A stretch of 64,000 bases of DNA from Bacteroidota bacterium. Its GTDB lineage: Bacteria > Bacteroidota > Bacteroidia > B-17B0 > Aurantibacillaceae. A model generated the notes under the pieces. That model saw only the letters and a program-made list of their open reading frames with translations. It ran no database searches and was not told the DNA's origin. The translations under genes and the position numbers were made by a program. Positions 18,330-26,012 of the stretch are shown in pieces (position 1 is the first letter of the stretch; each line of letters begins with the position of its first letter). Location: the NCBI GenBank assembly GCA_018267825.1, contig JAFDXR010000005.1:248001-312000 (forward strand), in the 5' to 3' direction.

Positions 18330-18866
18330 ATGTTTAACCAAAATTTCCCGATCATGCAATCAGAAACATTATATTCCATTCCGCAGTTCCATAATCAAAG
18401 GCCAACACAACACGTTTTCGGCAGCATTGGTGCAGTACTGGCTATTGCAGGCATTATTGGCCTCCTGTTCCCGGAGTTTACACTAAACATCACCTTTCAC
18501 GAATCCTATTTTTCGATTTTACACGCACACATTGCTCTCGGGCTTTGTATTATATGTATAATTTATGCAGCCATTTATTCGCTTTTCTTCAGATGGCGGA
18601 AACCACTTCATCTGAGAATGGGTCTTGTTCATTGTATCCTGACAGTCGCACCTGTGATTGTTGCATGGATCCTGATGCTTTTCCAGGAATCCAATGTACC
18701 GACACGTTATCACACCAACGCGGCGATCCAGGACCTGTACAGTGAACGTTATTCTTTCAGCAATCTGATCATTACTATTCCCTGTTTTTTATTCATCCTC
18801 GGCCAGGTTATCTTCCTGATGAACCTTTGTCTGGCACTTATGCCACATAAGGAGGATGAGGATTAG
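18330..18866 (+). CDS. Four-helix integral membrane protein of unknown function
   Basis: A 178-residue protein counted from ATG 18330 (a second ATG at 18354 is also possible). Four hydrophobic segments are visible: VFGSIGAVLAIAGIIGLL, HIALGLCIICIIYAAIYSLF, LVHCILTVAPVIVAWILMLF and IITIPCFLFILGQVIFLM. Histidines at the edge of helix 2 (ILHAHIALG) and in helix 3 (GLVHCIL) are placed as in haem-binding membrane proteins such as oxidase subunit I fragments, but that is only a suggestion. It has its own copy of the 18-bp element found before both neighbouring kinases, so it probably responds to the same signal. Confidence 0.75.
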   Translation: MFNQNFPIMQSETLYSIPQFHNQRPTQHVFGSIGAVLAIAGIIGLLFPEFTLNITFHESYFSILHAHIALGLCIICIIYAAIYSLFFRWRKPLHLRMGLVHCILTVAPVIVAWILMLFQESNVPTRYHTNAAIQDLYSERYSFSNLIITIPCFLFILGQVIFLMNLCLALMPHKEDED

Positions 18867-18902
18867 CACCCTGTAGTGATTAGGTATTTTCTGCAAAAAA
18901 AG

Positions 18903-18920
18903 AGGTATTTTTACGGATTG
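18903..18920 (+). promoter_or_regulatory. Repeated promoter element, copy 3 (upstream of GAF kinase)
   Basis: AGGTATTTTTACGGATTG, one base different from copy 1, followed by a T-rich tract. It lies 117 bases before the ATG of the GAF kinase. The -7 box is less clear here than in copies 1 and 2; the sequence 20 bases downstream is GAAATTTA. Confidence 0.7.
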
Positions 18921-19019
18921 CGCTTCTCTTTTTTTTGCCGGAAATTTATAGTGGCTTTCCCTTTAATTCGCGGTTTTGGCTCGCCCAATTAATTAAAACC
19001 GGGAGGTGTAAACAGCATT

Positions 19020-20258
19020 ATGCAAAACACCAAGCACTATAAAGACATATCAAAACTTGTATTGGCCGTACAGGAACTTTCACTCGCCCGGAACCTGGAG
19101 GGAATCATGGCTATTGTGCGTCATGTGGCGCGAAGCATAACGGGCGCCGATGGCGCTACATTTGTGTTGCGCGATCATAATATGTGCTATTATGCCGACG
19201 AAGACGCCATTAGCCCTCTATGGAAAGGACAGCGTTTTCCGCTTGAGAACTGCATTAGTGGATGGACTATGCTAAACAAGGAGTCCGCCATGATTGAGGA
19301 TATATATGCCGACAGCCGGATCCCACACGAAGCCTACCGCCCTACGTTTGTAAAAAGCCTGCTCATGGTACCAATACGCACGATTGATCCGATTGGAGCC
19401 ATCGGAAACTACTGGGCACAAAAACACAAACCAACGGATGACGAAGTCACTTTGCTGAAGGCTTTGGCCGATATAACAGCTGTATCACTGGAGAATGTAA
19501 AGATATTTCATCTGCTTGAAAAAAAACTGGAAGAGCGTGAAGAAATGCTTCTTCATGTTTCCGAACAAAATAAAAAACTCGAAGAATTCTGCTATATCAT
19601 TTCCCATAACCTCCGAGCCCCACTCTCTAATATTGCATTGTTGGGCAGCATGATCCAGGGACACGAATCTATTGAAAAGAAATTACAGTACATGGACAAA
19701 TTAAAACCCATTACCGATTTTCTGAATAATACCTTTGATGAGCTCGTGCAGGTGACCCAGGTACGTACCAGTAATGATCTGGAGATTGATAATCTTAATC
19801 TCGAAACCGAAACAAATCATGTACTTCATCTTCTCGAGCCTGAAATACGTTCGGCCAGGGCAGAAATCAAAACAGATTTTCCTGAACGGAAAAGCCTGTG
19901 CTATCCCCGAAAATACCTCCAGAGCATCATCCAAAACCTGGTTAGCAACTCTATCCGATTCCGTTCTCCCGATCGCTATCCGTATATACATATCCGATGG
20001 TTCGAAGAGAATGAGTGGATGAAATTGACCATAAAAGATAATGGTCTGGGCATCGACTTAAAACAACATGGTGAAAAATTGTTTAAATTGCATAAAACAT
20101 TTCACCAGCATACCGATTCAAAAGGGTTCGGTTTATTTATCACAAAAAGCCAGGTAGAAGCCATGGGCGGAAAAATTATGGCTCAAAGCAGTCCGAATGA
20201 AGGAAGCACCTTCACCGTTTATCTTCAAAAACAAGATTATGCAGGCAGAAGTGAATAA
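19020..20258 (+). CDS. GAF-domain sensor histidine kinase
   Basis: A 412-residue soluble kinase. The GAF domain spans about residues 20-165 (VARSITGADGATFVLRD, LENCISGWTMLNKESAMI, LLMVPIRTIDPIGAIGNYWA). A short coiled coil leads to the phosphoacceptor His196 in IISHNLRAPLSN and an ATPase domain with VSNSIRFRS, IKDNGLGID and KGFGLFITKSQVEAMGG. From the histidine onward it aligns closely with the PAS kinase at 16651, while the sensor domains differ, so a transmitter was recombined with a new input. It overlaps its response regulator by 20 bases. Confidence 0.93.
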   Translation: MQNTKHYKDISKLVLAVQELSLARNLEGIMAIVRHVARSITGADGATFVLRDHNMCYYADEDAISPLWKGQRFPLENCISGWTMLNKESAMIEDIYADSRIPHEAYRPTFVKSLLMVPIRTIDPIGAIGNYWAQKHKPTDDEVTLLKALADITAVSLENVKIFHLLEKKLEEREEMLLHVSEQNKKLEEFCYIISHNLRAPLSNIALLGSMIQGHESIEKKLQYMDKLKPITDFLNNTFDELVQVTQVRTSNDLEIDNLNLETETNHVLHLLEPEIRSARAEIKTDFPERKSLCYPRKYLQSIIQNLVSNSIRFRSPDRYPYIHIRWFEENEWMKLTIKDNGLGIDLKQHGEKLFKLHKTFHQHTDSKGFGLFITKSQVEAMGGKIMAQSSPNEGSTFTVYLQKQDYAGRSE

Positions 20259-20655
20259 AATAAACACCTTGTATCTCGTCGACGATGACAAAAGTTTTCA
20301 GTTTCTGGCACAGGAGATCATTGAGCCAACGAACCTCGTTGAGGAAATCAAAATCTTTTCAAATGGCCTGGAAGCATTGAATTTCCTGAAGTCAGTGAGC
20401 AAACCCGAAGAACTACCCGAGATCATATTACTCGACATCAACATGCCAGTGATGGATGGCTGGGAATTTCTGGCCGAATTTATGCCTTTGCAACCAAAGC
20501 TTGGAAAAAAGATTGCCATTTATATTGTCTCTTCTTCCATTTCTCCGGCTGATATGCAACGTGCCCGTGCAACAAGCCTGGTTACCGACTATATTATTAA
20601 ACCGGTTAGCGAAAGCCAGTTTATAGAACTGGTAAGAAATCTGAAATCCAAATGA
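20239..20655 (+). CDS. Single-domain response regulator
   Basis: A 138-residue receiver domain from ATG 20239 (an earlier in-frame ATG at 20197 lies well inside the kinase and is less likely). DDD at 15-17, phosphoacceptor Asp66 in LLDINMPVMDGWEF, IYIVSSSI and Lys121 in IIKP are all present. No output domain follows. It is a paralogue of the regulator at 17754. The following membrane protein overlaps its stop by 4 bases (ATGA), so kinase, regulator and membrane protein form one unit. Confidence 0.92.
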   Translation: MQAEVNKINTLYLVDDDKSFQFLAQEIIEPTNLVEEIKIFSNGLEALNFLKSVSKPEELPEIILLDINMPVMDGWEFLAEFMPLQPKLGKKIAIYIVSSSISPADMQRARATSLVTDYIIKPVSESQFIELVRNLKSK

Positions 20656-20972
20656 ATAACGAAAGACTTATCTCCATAAGTGGATCCGCAGCACTGATCA
20701 TTTACCTGTTTTTGTGGCGCTTCATATACCTGAAAATCCGGCACAAAATAAACACCCCCCTGGCATACAGCATCCTGGTAACATCCACACTTATATCGCT
20801 GATGCTTTATGCCTATTTGCTTTTCGAAATCTTTACTGCCTTTGTTCCCGGTATACTGGAAGCCATCTGCATGCTGGTAACTATTGCCTGTTTCTATTTG
20901 TCGGCACCGGCTATACTCACCACTATCATTATGGCATTGCTGCGGTTGTCCCGAAAAACAGACAATTCCTGA
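20652..20972 (+). CDS. Small three-helix membrane protein
   Basis: A 106-residue hydrophobic protein with three predicted helices: ISGSAALIIYLFLWRFIYL, LAYSILVTSTLISLMLYAYL and AICMLVTIACFYLSAPAIL, with basic ends (KIRHKI, RLSRKTD). No family is recognised. Its ATG overlaps the stop of the response regulator, so translation is coupled. It may be the membrane effector or target of that regulator, an inference from position only. Confidence 0.7.
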   Translation: MNNERLISISGSAALIIYLFLWRFIYLKIRHKINTPLAYSILVTSTLISLMLYAYLLFEIFTAFVPGILEAICMLVTIACFYLSAPAILTTIIMALLRLSRKTDNS

Positions 20973-21024
20973 AATTGATTCCAGGCGGATGTAAAATTAC
21001 GATGGGATTCTTATCTTTATTGAT

Positions 21025-21666
21025 ATGAATAAACAGCGTTTAGAAGCATTCAGTGATGGGGTTTTTGCCATTGCCATTACCCTGCTCATACTCGACATCC
21101 GGCTGCCGGAGGTAGAATACAATCAACTCAAAACAAGTTTGCCAAAAATAATTCCAAACCTGTTGTCGTATGCCATGTCCTTTATTGTAATTGGTCTCTA
21201 CTGGATGTTTCATCACCAGTATACAGATCGTCTGAAACGCATCAACAGGCCCTTTATGTTTCTAAACCTGCTGAACCTACTCATCATTAGCTTCATGCCC
21301 TTTCCCACATCACTGCTTGGCAAATATTCCTTTACGACCATTCCTGTGCTCATCTATGGCTTTACCCTGATGATAGCCAATCTCACCGGCTTTCTCACGG
21401 TGTATTATGTAACCCGCCATGAAGATCTTTCGGATGGGCTCATTAATAAAGCCTATCTCCGAACCCAATATCCCATGTATATTGCCGTAAACAGTGTTTA
21501 TCTGGTGGCTTTCGTCGTTGCCTTTTTTGCTCCGAAGATCAGCTTTGCCATGTATGCCGGTGTACTGGGCATGCTGATTATAAGAGCTCTCAAAAACAGG
21601 GATATCGCGGTATGCGAGCCGGCAAAACCAAAATACACTTCTGCAACATCATCGCAGCCTGTATGA
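21025..21666 (+). CDS. TMEM175/DUF1211-family membrane protein (potassium channel-like)
   Basis: A 213-residue protein. It opens with MNKQRLEAFSDGVFAIAITLL, the FSDGxFAIAITLL signature of TMEM175 proteins, which line a potassium-conducting pore. About six hydrophobic segments follow (IPNLLSYAMSFIVIGLYWM, FMFLNLLNLLIISFMPFP, TIPVLIYGFTLMIANLTG, YIAVNSVYLVAFVVAFF). Bacterial members have one such repeat and tetramerise. The GNAT gene overlaps its stop by 4 bases. Confidence 0.9.
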   Translation: MNKQRLEAFSDGVFAIAITLLILDIRLPEVEYNQLKTSLPKIIPNLLSYAMSFIVIGLYWMFHHQYTDRLKRINRPFMFLNLLNLLIISFMPFPTSLLGKYSFTTIPVLIYGFTLMIANLTGFLTVYYVTRHEDLSDGLINKAYLRTQYPMYIAVNSVYLVAFVVAFFAPKISFAMYAGVLGMLIIRALKNRDIAVCEPAKPKYTSATSSQPV

Positions 21667-22220
21667 TAACACTTGAAACACCACGCCTTCTGCTCCGCCA
21701 GTTCCATATTGATGATGCGGAAGATATGTTCGACCTGAATAACGACCCGGATGTGATACGCTACACCGGCGATAAGGCATTTGCCAATATCACGGAAGCC
21801 ACAACACTTCTCAGAAACTACGATCAATACGAAAAATACAAAAGCGGACGACTCACCGTTATTCTGAAAGACACACAGGAAATTATGGGTTGGTGCGGAC
21901 TGAAATATCACCCCATAGAAAATGAAACAGACATCGGATACCGTTTTAAGAAAAAATTCTGGAATAAAGGCTATGCAACTGAATCGGCCATGGCATCACT
22001 CCATTATGGATTTGAAACCCTTCAGCTCCCCAGCATTGTGGGCCATGCCATGACCGATAATAAAGCCTCCATAAGGGTATTTGAAAAACTGGGGATGAAC
22101 TTTGAAAAAGAAGATATCTGTATGGAACAACCCAGTGTATTTTACAGAATTACAAAAGCACAATGGCACCAAAAAAACCGAATATACCATGACAACCAAA
22201 GAAATTCTCAAACAGCTTGA
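21663..22220 (+). CDS. RimJ/RimL-type GNAT acetyltransferase
   Basis: 185 residues from ATG 21663, chosen because it overlaps the preceding stop as ATGA and begins with MITLETPRLLLRQFHIDDAE, the typical RimJ/RimL N-terminus; the frame is open further upstream. Other markers are NNDPDVIRYTGDKAF, IGYRFKKKFWNKGYATESAM (acetyl-CoA loop) and NKASIRVFEKLGM. It acetylates an amino group, perhaps an N-terminus, but the substrate is unknown. Its 3' end overlaps the next gene by 32 bases. Confidence 0.9.
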   Translation: MITLETPRLLLRQFHIDDAEDMFDLNNDPDVIRYTGDKAFANITEATTLLRNYDQYEKYKSGRLTVILKDTQEIMGWCGLKYHPIENETDIGYRFKKKFWNKGYATESAMASLHYGFETLQLPSIVGHAMTDNKASIRVFEKLGMNFEKEDICMEQPSVFYRITKAQWHQKNRIYHDNQRNSQTA

Positions 22221-22899
22221 ATCACTTGGAAGTGAACAAACCAAAAAAATCCTGTTAAAGCATGGCGCCCGGGAACCTGTATATGGTGTGAAGGTGGAAG
22301 ACATGAAGAAACTCGTGAAACAGGTAAAAGAAAACAAGAACAAAACAGCCATTGAGCTATTTCATACAGGCATCTATGATGCGGTTTACCTGGCAGGCCT
22401 TATCGGCGACGGCTCAGGCATGAGCAAAAAAGAATTACAGGACATGGCGAAGGCCTCCAAAGGTGGCTGGGGAAGTGAATATGCCATTCCGTGGCTGGCT
22501 ACAGAAAGCCCATATACCCTGGAACTCGCTCTGGAATGGATCGATTCCAAAACAGAAACAATAGCTACCTGCGGATGGTGCACTCTATCGAGTATGGTGG
22601 CCTGTACCGAAGACGAAAAACTTGATACAGTCCTGCTGAAAAAACTATTGGCGCGTGTCGAAAAAGAAATTCATAAAGCGCCTAACCGTGTAAGGTATAC
22701 GATGAATGGCTATTTGGTAGCATTGGGGTGTTTCGTAAAAGACCTGACCGACGATGTTATCGCTGCCTGCAAACGTATTGGCCCGGTGAGTGTGGATATG
22801 AACGGAACAGCCTGTAAAGTTCCTTTGGCTACGGATTATATTACTAAGCTTAAAGCAAAAAATGCCCTCGGTAAAAAACGTAAAAATATAAAATGCTGA
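22189..22899 (+). CDS. AlkD-like DNA alkylation repair / HEAT-repeat protein
   Basis: 236 residues from ATG 22189 (a longer frame from 22102 would run inside the preceding gene). The series of short helical repeats (VKVEDMKKLVKQVKENKNKT, AIELFHTGIYDAVYLAGLIG, SEYAIPWLATESPYTLELAL, NRVRYTMNGYLVALGCF) fits the AlkD superfamily of DNA-alkylation-repair-type HEAT proteins. AlkD removes positively charged alkylated purines; whether this member keeps that activity is uncertain. It lies within a run of overlapping genes (GNAT before, nuclease after). Confidence 0.8.
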   Translation: MTTKEILKQLESLGSEQTKKILLKHGAREPVYGVKVEDMKKLVKQVKENKNKTAIELFHTGIYDAVYLAGLIGDGSGMSKKELQDMAKASKGGWGSEYAIPWLATESPYTLELALEWIDSKTETIATCGWCTLSSMVACTEDEKLDTVLLKKLLARVEKEIHKAPNRVRYTMNGYLVALGCFVKDLTDDVIAACKRIGPVSVDMNGTACKVPLATDYITKLKAKNALGKKRKNIKC

Positions 22900-22904
22900 T
22901 AGCC

Positions 22905-23945
22905 ATGAAAAGTATTGTAAGGCTTAATAACCTGCGCATAAAATCTCTTTTGATGTTGACGCTGCTGGCCGCAGTTTCCGGGTTTTCGCAAAAAGTAGCG
23001 AAAACCAGTCACGGCGAAATTTTTCTGATTTATCCGGATGGTACATGGAAAAATGTAACGGCCGATTCTGCTGCGAAACCACTTCACTTTTCAGCGATCA
23101 GTGCAACACACACTAAAACAGACATTATTAAGCACACGTATTACACCATTGGATTTGACCCAAAATCGAAAATTCCGGAATGGACCTATTACCACCTCAC
23201 ACGGCAGGAAGTAGACAGTGCCGTTCTTGACAGAAAAGGCGATTTTGTAACGGATCCAAAATATAATCATGACCAGGCGATCGACAATGATTATGCAGGT
23301 TCGAAATACGACAAAGGCCACATGGTACCTTGCGAAGACATGTCGTTTAATGAACAGGCCATGAAAGAAACATTTTATTACAGCAACTGCGTCCCACAGA
23401 CTTCGAAACTGAATCGCGGGCAATGGAAAAATGCGGAACAGCTTGTACGCAACTGGGCTGTAGACAACGGTTCTGTCGACGTATTCTCAGGGCCTGTGCT
23501 GGAGCCCGGGCTGCAAGGGCTTGGCAAAACCGGCGTGCTGATTCCGAAATATTGTTATAAAATTGTACTGGATTATACAGAGCCCGTTATCAAGGCCATT
23601 GCATTCGTCATGCCCAACCAGGACGAATCACTCCTCGACGTAAAAACATATACCTGCACCATTGATCATGTAGAAGCGTTGACAGGTATCGACTTTTTTC
23701 CTGAACTGCCGGATGCTGCTGAAAAGGAACTCGAGTCGCATGCCGACGTTTCACTCTGGAACTGGGACATCCACCGGAAAGACATACCTGCCTCGACTGA
23801 AACACCTCAAGTCACCACTCCTCCACAGGAAACAAACACCACACCTGTAAGTGTGCAATGCAGTGCAAAAACCAGTAAAGGTGAGCGTTGCAAACACATG
23901 ACCACATCACCCAATGGAAAGTGCAAACAACACGGTGGGAATTAA
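22905..23945 (+). CDS. Secreted NUC1-type DNA/RNA non-specific endonuclease with C-terminal Cys/His module
   Basis: 346 residues from ATG 22905 (the ATG at 22893 adds only MLIA). A signal peptide (IKSLLMLTLLAAVSGFSQ) is followed by a short SH3-like or DUF-type segment (HGEIFLIYPDGTWKNV). The betabetaalpha-metal nuclease domain carries YDKGHMVP (Asp136-Lys-Gly-His139, the DRGH motif with Lys for Arg), YYSNCVPQTSKLNRGQWKN and DFFPELPD. A Pro/Thr linker leads to a small module with CSAKTSKGERCKHM and GKCKQHGG, a Cys3His zinc-binding pattern seen in DUF5763-type tails. It probably degrades extracellular or periplasmic nucleic acid. Confidence 0.9.
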   Translation: MKSIVRLNNLRIKSLLMLTLLAAVSGFSQKVAKTSHGEIFLIYPDGTWKNVTADSAAKPLHFSAISATHTKTDIIKHTYYTIGFDPKSKIPEWTYYHLTRQEVDSAVLDRKGDFVTDPKYNHDQAIDNDYAGSKYDKGHMVPCEDMSFNEQAMKETFYYSNCVPQTSKLNRGQWKNAEQLVRNWAVDNGSVDVFSGPVLEPGLQGLGKTGVLIPKYCYKIVLDYTEPVIKAIAFVMPNQDESLLDVKTYTCTIDHVEALTGIDFFPELPDAAEKELESHADVSLWNWDIHRKDIPASTETPQVTTPPQETNTTPVSVQCSAKTSKGERCKHMTTSPNGKCKQHGGN

Positions 23946-24038
23946 ACACTTCAAAAACCACGTTGTTTCGGCGATTTATTTTTGCATTTATTTCTTTGAT
24001 CCGTTTTAATTTTTGCAATAAACAACAATTTTGAATGA

Positions 24039-24063
24039 GTTATTTGCAAAAAACGCAAATAAC
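24039..24063. repeat. Perfect 9-bp inverted repeat in an intergenic region
   Basis: GTTATTTGC, 7 bases, GCAAATAAC. It lies between the nuclease stop (23945) and the gene at 24196. It lacks a T-tract on either strand, so it is more likely an operator than a terminator. The surrounding 250 bases are AT-rich and hold no gene. Confidence 0.6.
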
Positions 24064-24161
24064 ATGGCCGATCCCGGACTCCATTAAACCTTATTTGTAA
24101 TTTCCCCAATCCCGAAAACACATCCTGCGAAAACCCGTTTCATGGCCCACTCTGCGGCCTG

Positions 24162-24169
24162 TAGTTTTG
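24162..24169 (+). promoter_or_regulatory. Candidate -7 box (TAGTTTTG)
   Basis: It matches TAnnTTTG exactly and lies 27 bases before the ATG at 24196. No clear TTG stands at the -33 distance; TTT at 24138-24140 is the nearest. Confidence 0.4.
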
Positions 24170-24195
24170 CAACATAAACTTTAAATGAATCGATT

Positions 24196-25392
24196 ATGAA
24201 AAAATGTATGATCATACTGGCGGGGATGTTTTTCCTGAATGGGATCACGGCCCAGAATAATAAAAAAATTGCCACTGTACTGAACATGGATTCCAAGAAC
24301 ATGAATTATGGCGATGAGCAGATGGGAAACCTCCTGCGCATTGAACTGGAAAAACTCGACACCTTCCAGGTTGTGGATCGTTATGATCTGAGCTACTTTA
24401 TGGAGAAAAAAGTAAAACAACAATACGATGAATTATATAAAGACATGTTTGCCGGTAAGCCCCAGAAGGCCGACAGTTGTTACCGCAGGCTCTACAATGA
24501 AACCCAGGCAAGGTTCGACAACTGTTTCAGTAAACAGTGTCTTGTGGAAGTAGGCAAAGCATTCAATTCAGACAAAGTTGTTACGGGAACCGCAGAACGG
24601 TTTGGCGACATCATTATCCTGACATTAAAACTGATTGATGTAAAATCCGAGAGCATTGAAAAAACACAGGTCAACGAGTACCTGAATGTGCAGGACGAAG
24701 TCCCTCTGATGATCCGTATGTCGCTGCTGCAATTGTTGCACAAATCGTATGATCCTGAATTACTCAAAACAATCAGTAAACGCAATAATTATGAGAGTGC
24801 GATAAACAACAATAATAAAATGAGTGTAAACCTCAATGGTCCTCGCAGTGGTTTTACCCTGTTTACCGGCGAAACAGCCAGGATCATCCAATCACCCAAA
24901 GAACAGGGAGGATTTAATGCATACCCTGGTATGTTTCAGTTTGGCTACCAGTTCGAAAAACAGTACCTGAATGAAGGTTCTTGCCAGGCGCTCTTTGAAT
25001 TTATTCCGACCATCACGGGCTTCAACGAAAATATTTTCATTCCATCGCTCACCATCATGAACGGATTCCGTGAAAATAAATATGGCTGGGAGATTGCCTT
25101 CGGTCCCACATTTGCGGGCATTACAAAAGCCGATGGTTATTACGATGCCAACGGTAACTGGCAGCTTGCGAAAAAATGGAATGAAAACACCCTGGGCAAA
25201 AATCCTTACACCATTACCAACCGGCTGGATAGCCGGGGTGATCTTCAGTTGAACGCCGCATTTATACTGGCTGTGGGCAAGACCTTCAAATCGGGTAGGC
25301 TCAATATTCCCGTGAATTTTTATTGGGTGCCTGGCAAAGACGGTTCGCGCTATGGCGTATCGGTCGGATTCAATGCCAAAAAGAAAAAATAA
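24196..25392 (+). CDS. Secreted CsgG/TolB-N-like protein with C-terminal barrel-like region
   Basis: A 398-residue protein with signal peptide MKKCMIILAGMFFLNGITAQ. Residues about 25-190 resemble the CsgG/TolB N-terminal fold (KIATVLNMDS, LLRIELEKLDTFQVVDRYDL, CLVEVGKAFNSDKVVTGTAERFG, IILTLKLIDVKS). Residues about 215-398 are rich in alternating hydrophobic strands with aromatic residues (GMFQFGYQFEKQYL, YGWEIAFGPTFAGI, LNIPVNFYWVPG, YGVSVGFNAKKKK), suggesting a small outer-membrane barrel. No named family is certain. It may be an outer-membrane-associated secretion or sensing component. Single gene. Confidence 0.65.
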   Translation: MKKCMIILAGMFFLNGITAQNNKKIATVLNMDSKNMNYGDEQMGNLLRIELEKLDTFQVVDRYDLSYFMEKKVKQQYDELYKDMFAGKPQKADSCYRRLYNETQARFDNCFSKQCLVEVGKAFNSDKVVTGTAERFGDIIILTLKLIDVKSESIEKTQVNEYLNVQDEVPLMIRMSLLQLLHKSYDPELLKTISKRNNYESAINNNNKMSVNLNGPRSGFTLFTGETARIIQSPKEQGGFNAYPGMFQFGYQFEKQYLNEGSCQALFEFIPTITGFNENIFIPSLTIMNGFRENKYGWEIAFGPTFAGITKADGYYDANGNWQLAKKWNENTLGKNPYTITNRLDSRGDLQLNAAFILAVGKTFKSGRLNIPVNFYWVPGKDGSRYGVSVGFNAKKKK

Positions 25393-25407
25393 TTTTTATC
25401 CCTTCAC

Positions 25408-25962
25408 TCAAAACCAGCGGGCCGGGTAACTCCGGCTTTTGCTGATATTATTCACCAGCAGTGCCACCACAAACAAAATAAGAACTCCGCTTAATACCGG
25501 GCTCAGCACATACATGTAGCCAAGTGCTTTTATTTTTTCACTGCCTATATTGGCAATCAGGGCTGTGGCGCCTCCCGGTGGATGAAGGGTTTTGGTGATC
25601 TGCATCAACACGATCGACAGAGACACGGCGAGAGCTGAAGACAACCAGACCTCTCCGGGAATAAGCTTATGAACAGTAACACCCACGAGGGCACAAACCA
25701 GATGTCCGCCAATAAGATTGCGGGGTTGCGCCAGCGGGCTGTTTACAATGCCATAAATCAGCACCGAAGAAGCGCCAAAGGAACCTATGAGAAAAACCGT
25801 ATCGTGCATGGTCAGATAATCACTGTGAATAAAACCGATAAGACCAATACCCAAAAAGGCGCCAATGAACGTGAGTATATGTTCCTTGGTATCGATAAGC
25901 GTTTCGCGATAAAGCACATACTTCACCTTGCGGTACTGTCGTTTAATAGAATTTGTCGGCAT
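25408..25962 (-). CDS. HPP-family integral membrane protein
   Basis: A 184-residue protein with four or five hydrophobic segments and the family motif TLHPPGGATALIANIG, plus FGASSVLIYGIVNSPLAQPRNLIGGHLVCALVG, both characteristic of HPP proteins (PF04982). Some plant and cyanobacterial members transport nitrite; the substrate here is unknown. The gene is convergent with 24196-25392 (15-base gap) and divergent from the hydrolase at 26013. Confidence 0.9.
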   Translation of the reverse strand: MPTNSIKRQYRKVKYVLYRETLIDTKEHILTFIGAFLGIGLIGFIHSDYLTMHDTVFLIGSFGASSVLIYGIVNSPLAQPRNLIGGHLVCALVGVTVHKLIPGEVWLSSALAVSLSIVLMQITKTLHPPGGATALIANIGSEKIKALGYMYVLSPVLSGVLILFVVALLVNNISKSRSYPARWF

Positions 25963-26012
25963 GATAATTTCGCTGTAATTTTATCCGGCTAAATTACAAA
26001 TCGGCCCCCAGC

